From Lachnospiraceae bacterium (GTDB taxonomy: Bacteria > Bacillota > Clostridia > Lachnospirales > Lachnospiraceae), in the NCBI GenBank assembly GCA_015258065.1, contig JABZIZ010000008.1, forward strand, positions 8,686 to 72,685: a DNA stretch of 64,000 nt. Reading direction: 5' to 3'. Of this stretch, positions 36,489 to 44,186 are shown piece by piece (the stretch's first letter is position 1; each line of letters begins with the position of its first letter). The notes beneath the pieces are model-generated. The model saw only the letters and a program-made list of their open reading frames with translations, had not been told where the DNA came from and ran no database searches. A program made the position numbers and the translations under genes.

Positions 36489-37094
36489 ATGTCCTATTCT
36501 TTTTTTGCCTCGATCTCCAGAATGAAATACATCGAACGCTGGGCGCTGATGCGCAATTCCAGGGAGGAGACGCTCTCCGAACATTCGCTGGAGGTGGCCA
36601 TGATCGCCCATGCCCTCTGTGTGATTGCCAAAGAGCGTTATCACAGACCGCTCAATGCCGAAAAGGCAGCCTTGATCGGGATTTACCACGATGCGCCCGA
36701 GATCATTACCGGTGACATGCCGACGCCGGTCAAGTATTCCAGCGCGGAGATGAAGAGCGTTTACAAGGAGGTGGAGGCGGATGCACAAAGGCGCCTCCTT
36801 GGCGGGTTGCCGGAGGATTTGAAACCCGTTTACGAGGAGATTTTTTCCCCGGAAAAAACGGGGGAAGAAGTTTACCTGAGAAGACTGGTTAAGGCGGCGG
36901 ACAAACTCTCCGCCTACATCAAATGCATTGAAGAAGAGAAGTCGGGCAACACCGAATTTGCCACCGCCAAGAAGACCATCCGGGCATCCCTTGCAAAGTT
37001 GGAAGAAGAGCTGCCCGAGGTGTCGGACTTCGTGCGGGACTTTCTCCCCTCTTACGGTAAGACGCTGGACGAGCTGAACCGGGAAGAAAATTGA
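36489..37094 (+). CDS. yfbR: 5'-deoxynucleotidase, YfbR-type HD phosphohydrolase
   Basis: A 201-residue HD-domain protein. LSEHSLEVAMIAHAL gives the first metal histidine, YHDAPEIITGDMPTPVKYS the HD pair and the YfbR-specific GD-MPTPVKY loop, and VKAADKLSAYIKC the final Asp. E. coli YfbR releases phosphate from deoxynucleoside 5'-monophosphates, so a dNMP salvage or pool-control role is expected. Length and all key residues agree with the family. Probably the last gene of a pfp-SDR-yfbR unit. Confidence 0.93.
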   Translation: MSYSFFASISRMKYIERWALMRNSREETLSEHSLEVAMIAHALCVIAKERYHRPLNAEKAALIGIYHDAPEIITGDMPTPVKYSSAEMKSVYKEVEADAQRRLLGGLPEDLKPVYEEIFSPEKTGEEVYLRRLVKAADKLSAYIKCIEEEKSGNTEFATAKKTIRASLAKLEEELPEVSDFVRDFLPSYGKTLDELNREEN

Positions 37095-37158
37095 ACCGCA
37101 GAGCCGATCGACATCGGAAGCGTTTGACCGTTTGGCAATGTGGGATGCGAAGGGAGAG

Positions 37159-37256
37159 GTTTAGGCGATCAACGAAATTTATACCTTGAACAGACAGATT
37201 TAGCCGATCACCTAAATTTGTGATCTCCGCAGCGGAAATGAGCCGATCGACTAATT
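37159..37256 (+). promoter_or_regulatory. Three operator-like repeats 39 bp apart upstream of hipBA
   Basis: Three related 20-bp elements start at 37159, 37198 and 37237: GTTTAG-N8-CGAAAT, ATTTAG-N8-CTAAAT (a perfect inverted repeat), and AATGAG-N8-CTAATT. The 8-bp spacers all contain CGATC. Spacing is exactly 39 bp each time. A fourth, poorer copy is at 37098. The 6-8-6 dyad layout resembles the 8-bp-spaced operators of E. coli HipB, so autoregulation by the HipB-like protein is likely. No clear -35/-10 pair was found. Confidence 0.6.
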
Positions 37257-37343
37257 TCTACGTCGCATAGAGCATGGGAGAGCCGTCCTTCGAGGGGGAA
37301 ATTCAGTGAGTCTTCACCTACGACAGCCGAAAGGGTTTTATAT

Positions 37344-37562
37344 ATGAAAATCACCAGCGCGGAAACTTTTGGAAAGGCATTGCGACAAAGGCGCAAAGAG
37401 CTAGGATATACGCAAGGCTATCTTTCTGAATTTACAGGCCTCAGTGTGAGCTTCCTTTCGGAACTGGAGAATGGGAAGAAGACGATCCAGTTAGAGAAGG
37501 CCATTCAGGTCGCCATGCTGCTCGGGCTGGATCTTCACATGGAAGTTCGGGGAAGATCATGA
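37344..37562 (+). CDS. hipB: HipB-like XRE family antitoxin/regulator
   Basis: A 72-residue helix-turn-helix protein: FGKALRQRRKELGYTQGYLS, then SVSFLSELENGKKTIQ, typical of XRE/HipB folds, with a short C-terminal strand (LGLDLHMEVRGR) as HipB uses for dimerisation. It overlaps hipA by ATGA, the usual HipBA arrangement. Expected role: bind and neutralise HipA and repress the operon through the repeats at 37159-37256. Ribosome site AAAGGG about 8 nt before ATG. Confidence 0.92.
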   Translation: MKITSAETFGKALRQRRKELGYTQGYLSEFTGLSVSFLSELENGKKTIQLEKAIQVAMLLGLDLHMEVRGRS

Positions 37563-38830
37563 GGCAGTTAGACGTCTATATTGAAATTTCAGGTCAAGAA
37601 TATCTCGCCGGTTCGATTCGGGGGGATGGTCCATCGGATGCGGTATTTTCTTATGATTTCGCTTTTTCGGATCAGGGAAAAGCGATTTCGGTTCATCTGC
37701 CTCTCCGGAAAGAAGCTTTTTCTCCGGATGAAACAAGATGTTTTTTTGAAGGTCTGCTCCCGGAAGGATTCAGTAGAAAAACGGTGGCTTCCTGGTTGCG
37801 AGCGGATGAGGAAGACTATCTGACCATCCTTTCGGAGTTGGGGAAGGAGTGTCTGGGCGCCATTCGGATCGAAGAAAATGAGAATCGAAAGATAGAGGCG
37901 CCCCGGTATGTCTTATTATCTCTGGATGAGGTCAGAAGGCTGGCGGCGGAGGGGGTTTCAAAATCTACCGAAATTTTGGTGGAATCTCATCTTTCTCTTA
38001 CCGGTGCATCAGGCAAGGTTGGTTTGTTTCTTGCAGGAGATCAATGGTATCAGCCCTTTGGAACAGCCCCGAGCACGCATATCTTAAAACAAAGTCATAT
38101 TCGATTTCGACATCTGGTCGAGAATGAGCAGTTGGTGCTGCGTACGGCGAAGAAGCTTGGGATATCGACAGTGGAAAGCTTCGTCGTGCATGCGGGTGGG
38201 TCCCAGGAATCAGACATCCTGCTTGCAACGAAACGTTATGATCGGGATCTTATTCATTCACAAAAGAAAATCGGGGAGATGTTCTGTCCATTGCGCCTTC
38301 ACCAGGAAGATTTTGCGCAGGCATTGGGAATACCCGGAAATCGTAAATATGAAGGGCTGGGAGAGGGCTATCTGGAGAAAATATTTGCATTGCTGAGAGC
38401 TATTTCTGAAAACCCGATGCAAGACCAGCTAGAGCTCCTAGACCTTTTGATTTATGACAAGCTGGTTGGGAACACGGACAATCATATCAAAAACCTATCT
38501 CTTTTATATAACGGGGATCTTTCTGCGGCTCGTCTTGCACCCGCCTATGATCTGGTTTCTACGATAATTTATAAGAATACGGCTGCGGAAATGTCGATTG
38601 CCATTGGAAGGGAGCTGCGCCTGGATCGGATCTCGAAGCAAAGCTTTATGGATTCGGATCGGGAAATCGGACTTTCCCGGAATCTGATTCAAAAGGAATA
38701 TGAGAGGCTCCAATCCTCCCTTGCAGGAGCGATGCGCGAAGTGGCAGGAGAGATGGAGGAGGAAGGTTTCCTTGCCGCCCCGGAGATGGCGGAGAAAATT
38801 CTTGGCTTGTCCGCAGTAGAAAATGCATAA
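37559..38830 (+). CDS. hipA: HipA-like serine/threonine kinase toxin
   Basis: A 423-residue HipA-type kinase. Residues ~1-100 form the N-subdomain (EGLLPEGFSRKTVA). LSLTGASGKVGLF aligns with the autophosphorylation/P-loop region, S146 being the counterpart of E. coli S150. STHILKQ is present, VGNTDNHIKN supplies catalytic D307, and LAPAYDLVST supplies metal-binding D331. All kinase residues are therefore intact. E. coli HipA phosphorylates glutamyl-tRNA synthetase and causes growth arrest; the target here is unproven. The GAQ-x-K motif of many HipA proteins reads GASGK. Confidence 0.92.
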   Translation: MRQLDVYIEISGQEYLAGSIRGDGPSDAVFSYDFAFSDQGKAISVHLPLRKEAFSPDETRCFFEGLLPEGFSRKTVASWLRADEEDYLTILSELGKECLGAIRIEENENRKIEAPRYVLLSLDEVRRLAAEGVSKSTEILVESHLSLTGASGKVGLFLAGDQWYQPFGTAPSTHILKQSHIRFRHLVENEQLVLRTAKKLGISTVESFVVHAGGSQESDILLATKRYDRDLIHSQKKIGEMFCPLRLHQEDFAQALGIPGNRKYEGLGEGYLEKIFALLRAISENPMQDQLELLDLLIYDKLVGNTDNHIKNLSLLYNGDLSAARLAPAYDLVSTIIYKNTAAEMSIAIGRELRLDRISKQSFMDSDREIGLSRNLIQKEYERLQSSLAGAMREVAGEMEEEGFLAAPEMAEKILGLSAVENA

Positions 38831-38856
38831 AGCAGAGGGGGCTACAAGAGTGCAGT

Positions 38857-38886
38857 AAAAAAAGCCTCCCCCACAGGAAGGGGGAG
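38857..38886 (-). terminator. Intrinsic terminator of the acidic repeat-protein gene
   Basis: CTCCCCC / GGGGGAG stem (38866-38886) with a 7-nt loop. On the reverse strand it is followed by seven T (38863-38857). It lies 45 bp past the stop of the 38931-39905 gene and also shields the end of hipA. Confidence 0.88.
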
Positions 38887-38930
38887 ACCTATCAAAACAT
38901 CCCTGATACAGGGGATGTGAGCGAACAGGT

Positions 38931-39905
38931 TTATTCCACCGGAACCGTGTTTGGCCCGCTGATGCGTTTGATGTTTGAGAGCCGACCGAATTTGATGGCC
39001 TCTTTGATAAAGGAAATGACGATCTGCGAATAGGACACCTTGGTCGGTTTAATGGAAAGGGAACTGAATTCCCCCTTCACGAATCGAATCTCCATGATTT
39101 TGTCAAGACGACTGGTCTTAACCAGAATCATATCTTCTTCTTCGTAGGAAATCATCAGGTGATCATATCCCTCATCCTTCAGATAGTCTGTGATCAGGCA
39201 TAGGCCGTCTTCTTCTTGCGCACGGAATTCATGCGCGTTCGTCTCATCCTGTTCCGGTGCGGTTGCATCTTCGAAGGAAGAGACTTCGGGAGAGCCCTTC
39301 TGTTCCGGTGCAGCGGTATCTTCGAAGGAAGAGGCTTCGGGAGAGATCTCCTGTTCCGGGGTCGATCCTTCTTCGAAGTGGGGAGCTTCGTCGGAAAGTT
39401 TCTGTTCCATGGCATCTTCCTCCGCTTCCGGCGCACTCATCGGGGATACAGGTTCTGCAGGATCATCCGGCATTTCACCCCCCTTCTCCGGGAAATCTCC
39501 CTCAGGGGAAACAGCCGGTTCCGGCATCTTCCAGGGAGCGCTTCCGGATGCGGGAGAGGCTTCCGGTGCGTCGTCTTCTTCATTGAAAAAAACCTCCGAT
39601 GAAACCGGCAGATCGTGATCGGGAGAAGTGATGCGCACTTCTTTTTCAAAAGCGTAACTCGGGATAGGGATCTCCGGCGAAAAAGCATATTCCATGTCGG
39701 GAGGGAGGGCTTCCGAAGCGGCGGCGCCCACTTCCACGGCTTTGGAGAAGGACTCTGCGGGTGTTTCCGTATGTGCTTCCGAAACGGAGGAAACGAAGGC
39801 ACCGGGCGCTTCTGTCGCAGGCGAGAGTTCTACCGCACTGTCCAGTGTTGCGGTAATCGGATCCGTAATGGTCGTTTCATTCAGAATATTGGTCGTATCC
39901 GCCAT
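38931..39905 (-). CDS. Acidic repeat protein of unknown function
   Basis: A 324-residue protein I do not recognise. Residues ~1-235 are low-complexity, rich in Pro, Glu, Ala and Ser, without signal peptide or membrane helix, and probably disordered. They include three 17-residue repeats of the type PEQ..SPE.SSFED.A. Residues ~236-324 look folded, with alternating strands and a helix (LCLITDYLKDEGYDHLMISY, then MEIRFVKGEFSSLSI and VISFIKEAIKFGR). Good ribosome site (AAAGGGG) and own terminator. It appears cytoplasmic; a scaffold or regulatory role would be a guess. Confidence 0.75.
   Translation of the reverse strand: MADTTNILNETTITDPITATLDSAVELSPATEAPGAFVSSVSEAHTETPAESFSKAVEVGAAASEALPPDMEYAFSPEIPIPSYAFEKEVRITSPDHDLPVSSEVFFNEEDDAPEASPASGSAPWKMPEPAVSPEGDFPEKGGEMPDDPAEPVSPMSAPEAEEDAMEQKLSDEAPHFEEGSTPEQEISPEASSFEDTAAPEQKGSPEVSSFEDATAPEQDETNAHEFRAQEEDGLCLITDYLKDEGYDHLMISYEEEDMILVKTSRLDKIMEIRFVKGEFSSLSIKPTKVSYSQIVISFIKEAIKFGRLSNIKRISGPNTVPVE
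39250..39408 (-). repeat. 51-bp tandem repeats in the acidic protein gene
   Basis: TGTTCC recurs at 39250, 39301, 39352 and 39403, an exact 51-bp period (17 codons). The two units nearest 39250 are most alike, the third is more diverged. They encode the PEQ-x-x-SPE-x-SSFED-x-x-A repeat. Confidence 0.9.
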
Positions 39906-40025
39906 GAGTACCCCTTTCTATCCGTCCGGAAGGATTGCGCTCTGGCTTTTACCTCCGGATCGTTCTTTGCAAAAAATCGGAATGGCAATTTATATATCGT
40001 ACGTTTTTTTGCGATTATTAGGGGG

Positions 40026-40051
40026 AAAAGACGGACTTTTCGGGAAATCCG
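40026..40051 (-). terminator. Possible terminator after the acyl-CoA synthetase
   Basis: CGGATTTC / GAAA-AG-TCCG hairpin (40032-40051) directly after the stop codon, followed on the reverse strand by TCTTTT (40031-40026). The stem is short and bulged, so the call is weak. Confidence 0.4.
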
Positions 40052-40052
40052 C

Positions 40053-41687
40053 TTAGGAGTTGTTCTGTTCTTCCACCAGTCTGGTCGAATGATAGATCTC
40101 CCTCAGCCTCGGTTTTTCAATCTTGCCGGTTGCATTGCGGGGCACATCGGCAAAAATAATTTTGCGAGGACGCTTGTATCTGGGAAGCCCCAGGCAGAAG
40201 TGGTTGATCTCTTCTTCCGTGCAGGAAACGCCCTCTTTGAGCTTGATGATGGCAGCGGCAATCTCACCCAGGCGCGGATCGGGAAGGCCGATCACGGCAA
40301 CGTCATGTACCTTCGGGAAGGAGGATAAGAAGCTTTCGATCTGGACCGGGTAGAGGTTCTCGCCTCCGGAGATGATGACATCCTTTTTTCTGTCGACCAG
40401 GAAATAGAAACCGTCTTCATCTTCTCTTGCCATGTCTCCGGTATGAAGCCAGCCGTCCTTCAGGACTTCGGCAGTGGCTTCCGGGTTATGGTAGTAGCAA
40501 ACCATGACGCCTTCGCCCTGTACGCAGAGTTCTCCGACTTCGCCCCTTTCAACCGTTTCTCCGTTTTCATCGACGATCTTCGCCTTCCAGCGGAACCCGG
40601 GGACGCCGATGGCGCCGACCTTGTCGATATGATCCATGCCCAGGTGGACACAACCCGGGCCACAGGATTCTGACAGCCCGTAATTGGTGTCATACTGATG
40701 GTGGGGGAAGTAATGCAGCCATCTCTTGATCAGACTGGGCGGGACTGGCTGTGCACCGATGTGCATCAGTCTCCACTGCGACAGAGAGTAGTCGGAAAGA
40801 CGGAGAGTTCCCGCGTCCAGCGCTGCCAGAAGATCCTGCGCCCACGGCACGAGCAGCCAGACGATGGTGCAGCCCTCGGACGAAACGGCTTCCAGAATTG
40901 CCTCGGGGGCATTGCCTTTTAGCAAAACGGCGTGGCTGCCCGTATAGAGAGAGCCGAACCAGTGCATCTTGGCGCCGGTATGATAGAGGGGCGGAATGCA
41001 GAGAAAAACATCATCCTTGGTGGTTTTATGGTGTACGGCCTCCATCTGCGCGGATTGCAGAAGAGCGGCATGCTTTAACAGAATGGCCTTCGGAAAGCCG
41101 GTGGTGCCGGAGGAATAGTAAATGGCAGCGGGATCCTCATCCGTAATCAGGACTTTGGGGGCGGAAGAGGAGCAGTTGGAAACGAGGAAGAGGTAGTCGT
41201 CCGCATAGGTCGGGCAGGAGTCGCCGACAAAGAAGAGAAGGCGCTCTTTGCCCAGATCCTCTGCGATCTGCTCGATACGGCCGATGAACTCCGGACCAAA
41301 AAACAGCACGTCCACATCCGCCAGCTTCACGCAGTAATCAATCTCCTCTGCGGTATAACGGAAGTTGAGAGGAACGGCGATTGCGCCCGCTTTTAAAATG
41401 CCGAAATAAATCGGCAGCCATTCCAGACAGTTCATGAGGAGAATCGCCACCTTTTGCCCCTTACGGATGCCGCGCCCCTGCAGGAGGTTCGCCACGCGGT
41501 TGGCCTTTTCATCAAAGACGGACCAGGTGATGTCTCGCCTGTAATAAGTGGAGGAGGTAGGTTGAATCAGGGAATATTCCTTCCATGTCACGCGGGCATT
41601 TTCATGAATTTCGGGATTGATCTCGATCAGAGCAACTTCCTCTCCATAGAGTTTGGAGTTGCGCTCCAACAGGTCTGTAATTGGCAT
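40053..41687 (-). CDS. Acyl-CoA synthetase (AMP-binding, class I adenylate-forming)
   Basis: A 544-residue enzyme of the FadD/acetyl-CoA-synthetase-like superfamily that activates a carboxylic acid to its CoA thioester via an acyl-adenylate. P-loop-like YYSSGTTGFPKA (residues ~190-201), NYGLSESCG, DGWLHTGDMAREDEDGFYF, hinge RKKDVIISGGENLYP and the catalytic lysine in PRNATGKIEKPRL are all intact. The substrate cannot be read; the divergent iorAB-paaK genes make an aryl- or branched-chain acid plausible. The start at 41687 has an AGAGGAAAC ribosome site and overlaps the ior promoter. Confidence 0.9.
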   Translation of the reverse strand: MPITDLLERNSKLYGEEVALIEINPEIHENARVTWKEYSLIQPTSSTYYRRDITWSVFDEKANRVANLLQGRGIRKGQKVAILLMNCLEWLPIYFGILKAGAIAVPLNFRYTAEEIDYCVKLADVDVLFFGPEFIGRIEQIAEDLGKERLLFFVGDSCPTYADDYLFLVSNCSSSAPKVLITDEDPAAIYYSSGTTGFPKAILLKHAALLQSAQMEAVHHKTTKDDVFLCIPPLYHTGAKMHWFGSLYTGSHAVLLKGNAPEAILEAVSSEGCTIVWLLVPWAQDLLAALDAGTLRLSDYSLSQWRLMHIGAQPVPPSLIKRWLHYFPHHQYDTNYGLSESCGPGCVHLGMDHIDKVGAIGVPGFRWKAKIVDENGETVERGEVGELCVQGEGVMVCYYHNPEATAEVLKDGWLHTGDMAREDEDGFYFLVDRKKDVIISGGENLYPVQIESFLSSFPKVHDVAVIGLPDPRLGEIAAAIIKLKEGVSCTEEEINHFCLGLPRYKRPRKIIFADVPRNATGKIEKPRLREIYHSTRLVEEQNNS

Positions 41688-41709
41688 ATTGTTTCCTCTT
41701 TGCTATAAT
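41681..41709 (+). promoter_or_regulatory. Sigma-A promoter of the ior operon
   Basis: TTGGCA (41681-41686), exactly 17 bp, then TATAAT (41704-41709): eleven of twelve consensus bases. The -35 covers the start codon of the divergent acyl-CoA synthetase gene. Expected start of transcription near 41716, leaving a ~94-nt leader before iorA. Confidence 0.8.
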
Positions 41710-41809
41710 GGTCGAAATATACGCAGAGTTACAAGGTTGCAGGGACTGTAAACAGGCAAATTAATGCTTACAATACCCCGAAAAAAGAAGAAAATCAAGG
41801 GAGTAGAGA

Positions 41810-43555
41810 ATGAAAGAATTGATGTTGGGGAATCAGGCGCTTGCCAGAGGACTGTATGAAGCGGGATGTTCTTTTATTTCCAGTTACCCGGGAACACCGA
41901 GCACCGAAATCACGGAGGAAGCGGCGAAATTCGATGAAATGTACTGTGAATGGGCGCCGAATGAGAAGGTGGCGATGGAGGCAGCGTTTGGCGCTTCCTT
42001 ATCCGGGCGAAGAAGCTTCTGTGCCATGAAGCATGTCGGGCTGAATGTCGCGGCAGACCCTCTCTTCACGCTCTCTTATACCGGCGTGAACGGCGGACTG
42101 GTCATCGGCGTGGCGGATGATGCGGGAATGCACTCCTCTCAAAATGAGCAGGACTCCCGTCATTATGCGATCAGCGCAAAGGTGCCGATGTTAGAGCCTT
42201 CGGATTCCGAAGAGGCGTTAGAGTTCACCAAATTGGCCTATGAACTTTCGGAGAAATATGATACCCCGGTGCTGGTGAAGCTCTGCACCCGCGTCTCCCA
42301 TTCCCAGTCGGTCGTGGAAACTTCTCCCAGGCAGGAAGTTCCCGTTAAGCCTTATGAAAAGAATATTCCGAAATATGTGATGATGCCGGGCATGGCAAGG
42401 AAAAGGCATCCGGTCGTAGAGGAGAGGCTAAAGGCGCTTAGGGCATACGCCGAGAAGGCGGATATCAACCGGATCGAAGGAGTGGAGGCGCAGACGGGAA
42501 AGCATCCGTTTGCCATTATTACGGATTCCACTTCTTATCAATATGTAAAAGAAGTCTTTGGGGATGACGTTCCGGTTCTGAAACTTGGGATGGTCAATCC
42601 GCTTCCGGTAGATCTCATCCAAAATTTTGCTTCCCTCGCAGAGAGACTGGTGGTTGTGGAAGAACTGGATCCGATCATCGAGAATCATTGCAGGAACCTA
42701 GGTCTGGCAGTGGAAGGAAAGGACCTTTTTTCCCTCTGCGGAGAATTTTCCCAGAACGACATCGCAGAGAAACTCGGCAGGGGCAAGGCACACGGACGCA
42801 GGACGGCGGACGAGATTCCGCCACGACCTCCGGTTATGTGCGCAGGATGTCCGCACCGCGGTCTGTTCTATATCCTGAAGAAGAACAAGATCACCGTATT
42901 AGGAGACATCGGCTGTTATACGCTGGGAGCGGCCGCACCGCTTTCCGCCATGGACATGACCCTCTGCATGGGAGCTTCGATCAGTGCCGTCCACGGGTTC
43001 AATAAATGCGCAGGAAAAGAGAGCGAGAACAAAACGGTCGCCGTGATCGGGGACTCGACCTTCATGCATTCAGGAATGACGGGGCTTGCGAATATTGCAT
43101 ATAACCAGTCCAATTCCACGGTGATCATCCTGGATAACTCGATTACCGGCATGACGGGGCATCAGCAGAACCCGACGACGGGCTACAATATCAAGGGGGA
43201 CCCGGCGGGGAAGATCGATCTGGAGTCTCTCTGTAAGGCGATGGGCATTGCAGACGTGCGTGTCTGCGACCCCTATGATCTGCAAAAAACGGAAGAGACG
43301 GTGAAGGCAGCGCTTTCCTTTAGCGGTCCCAGTGTGGTCATCAGCCGCAGACCCTGTGCGCTACTCAAGTATGTGAAACACCAGCCGGCGTTCACGGTGG
43401 ATCAGACAAAGTGCGTGGGCTGTAAGTCCTGCATGCGGATCGGATGTCCTGCCATCTCCATGAAAAACGGCAAGGCACAGGTGGACGAAACGCTCTGCGT
43501 CGGCTGCGGCGTCTGTGAGCAGCTCTGTGGCGTAAAGGCCTTCGTACATCATTGA
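41810..43555 (+). CDS. iorA: Indolepyruvate:ferredoxin oxidoreductase alpha subunit
   Basis: A 581-residue catalytic subunit of the TPP-dependent enzyme that converts aryl-pyruvates to aryl-acetyl-CoA with reduction of ferredoxin. The N-terminal domain begins LMLGNQALARGLYEAG, with SSYPGTPSTEI and EKVAMEAAFGASLSG. The TPP domain shows PPVMCAGCPHRGLF, GDIGCYTLG and GDSTFMHSG. The C-terminal ferredoxin domain has two Cys clusters, CVGCKSCMRIGCP and CVGCGVCEQLC. Length and order are standard. iorB follows after 15 bp. AAGGGAG ribosome site. The enzyme needs IorB as partner and takes part in amino-acid fermentation. Confidence 0.96.
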   Translation: MKELMLGNQALARGLYEAGCSFISSYPGTPSTEITEEAAKFDEMYCEWAPNEKVAMEAAFGASLSGRRSFCAMKHVGLNVAADPLFTLSYTGVNGGLVIGVADDAGMHSSQNEQDSRHYAISAKVPMLEPSDSEEALEFTKLAYELSEKYDTPVLVKLCTRVSHSQSVVETSPRQEVPVKPYEKNIPKYVMMPGMARKRHPVVEERLKALRAYAEKADINRIEGVEAQTGKHPFAIITDSTSYQYVKEVFGDDVPVLKLGMVNPLPVDLIQNFASLAERLVVVEELDPIIENHCRNLGLAVEGKDLFSLCGEFSQNDIAEKLGRGKAHGRRTADEIPPRPPVMCAGCPHRGLFYILKKNKITVLGDIGCYTLGAAAPLSAMDMTLCMGASISAVHGFNKCAGKESENKTVAVIGDSTFMHSGMTGLANIAYNQSNSTVIILDNSITGMTGHQQNPTTGYNIKGDPAGKIDLESLCKAMGIADVRVCDPYDLQKTEETVKAALSFSGPSVVISRRPCALLKYVKHQPAFTVDQTKCVGCKSCMRIGCPAISMKNGKAQVDETLCVGCGVCEQLCGVKAFVHH

Positions 43556-43570
43556 GAAAGGAAAACTCGA

Positions 43571-44164
43571 ATGAAGAATACAAACGAGATCATGCATACA
43601 AAGAACGTCATGATTGTAGGCGTCGGCGGGCAGGGTTCGCTGTTGGCCAGCAAGCTGTTGGGCAGGCTTTTACTGAGCGAGGGACTGGACGTGAAGGTAT
43701 CGGAGGTGCACGGGATGTCGCAAAGAGGCGGCAGCGTGGTGACCTATGTTCGTTACGGAGAACATGTCTATTCGCCGGTGATTGATGAGGAAGGGGCGGA
43801 TTTCATCGTCTCCTTCGAGCTTTTGGAGGCGGCACGCTGGCTCCCTTATTTGAAAAAAGACGGAGTGATCGTTACCAATACGCAGCAGATCGATCCGATG
43901 CCGGTGATTACGGGAAATGCTACTTACCCGGAGGATCTGGTGAAGAAGATGAAGGAGACGGGCGCCAGAGTGGATGCGCTTAACTGTCTGGAACTTGCGG
44001 AGAAGGCGGGAAGTGCGAAAGCGGTCAATCTGGTACTCATGGGACGGCTGTCGCATTATTTTGACCTGGAAGATGAAAAATGGCAGAAGGCGATTGAGGA
44101 GAGCGTACCGCCCAGGTTCCTGGAGATGAACCGGAAAGCCTTCGAGCTGGGAAGAAATGCGTAA
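43571..44164 (+). CDS. iorB: Indolepyruvate:ferredoxin oxidoreductase beta subunit
   Basis: A 197-residue gamma-type 2-oxoacid oxidoreductase subunit. VMIVGVGGQGSLLASKLLG (residues ~14-32) binds the CoA or nucleotide portion, and VHGMSQRGGSVVTYVRYG is the family signature. It forms the heterodimer with IorA from the preceding gene, and the order iorA-iorB is the usual one. It ends 23 bp before the preferred start of the phenylacetate-CoA ligase gene. An in-frame internal ATG (43595) is a possible alternative start. Confidence 0.95.
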   Translation: MKNTNEIMHTKNVMIVGVGGQGSLLASKLLGRLLLSEGLDVKVSEVHGMSQRGGSVVTYVRYGEHVYSPVIDEEGADFIVSFELLEAARWLPYLKKDGVIVTNTQQIDPMPVITGNATYPEDLVKKMKETGARVDALNCLELAEKAGSAKAVNLVLMGRLSHYFDLEDEKWQKAIEESVPPRFLEMNRKAFELGRNA

Positions 44165-44186
44165 GGAATGGGAAGGACAGATAGAA

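Noticed and set aside
39925..39959. TCCGGA inverted repeat before the acidic-protein gene as a riboswitch
   Set aside because: Only a 6-bp arm with one bulge; no conserved motif recognised.
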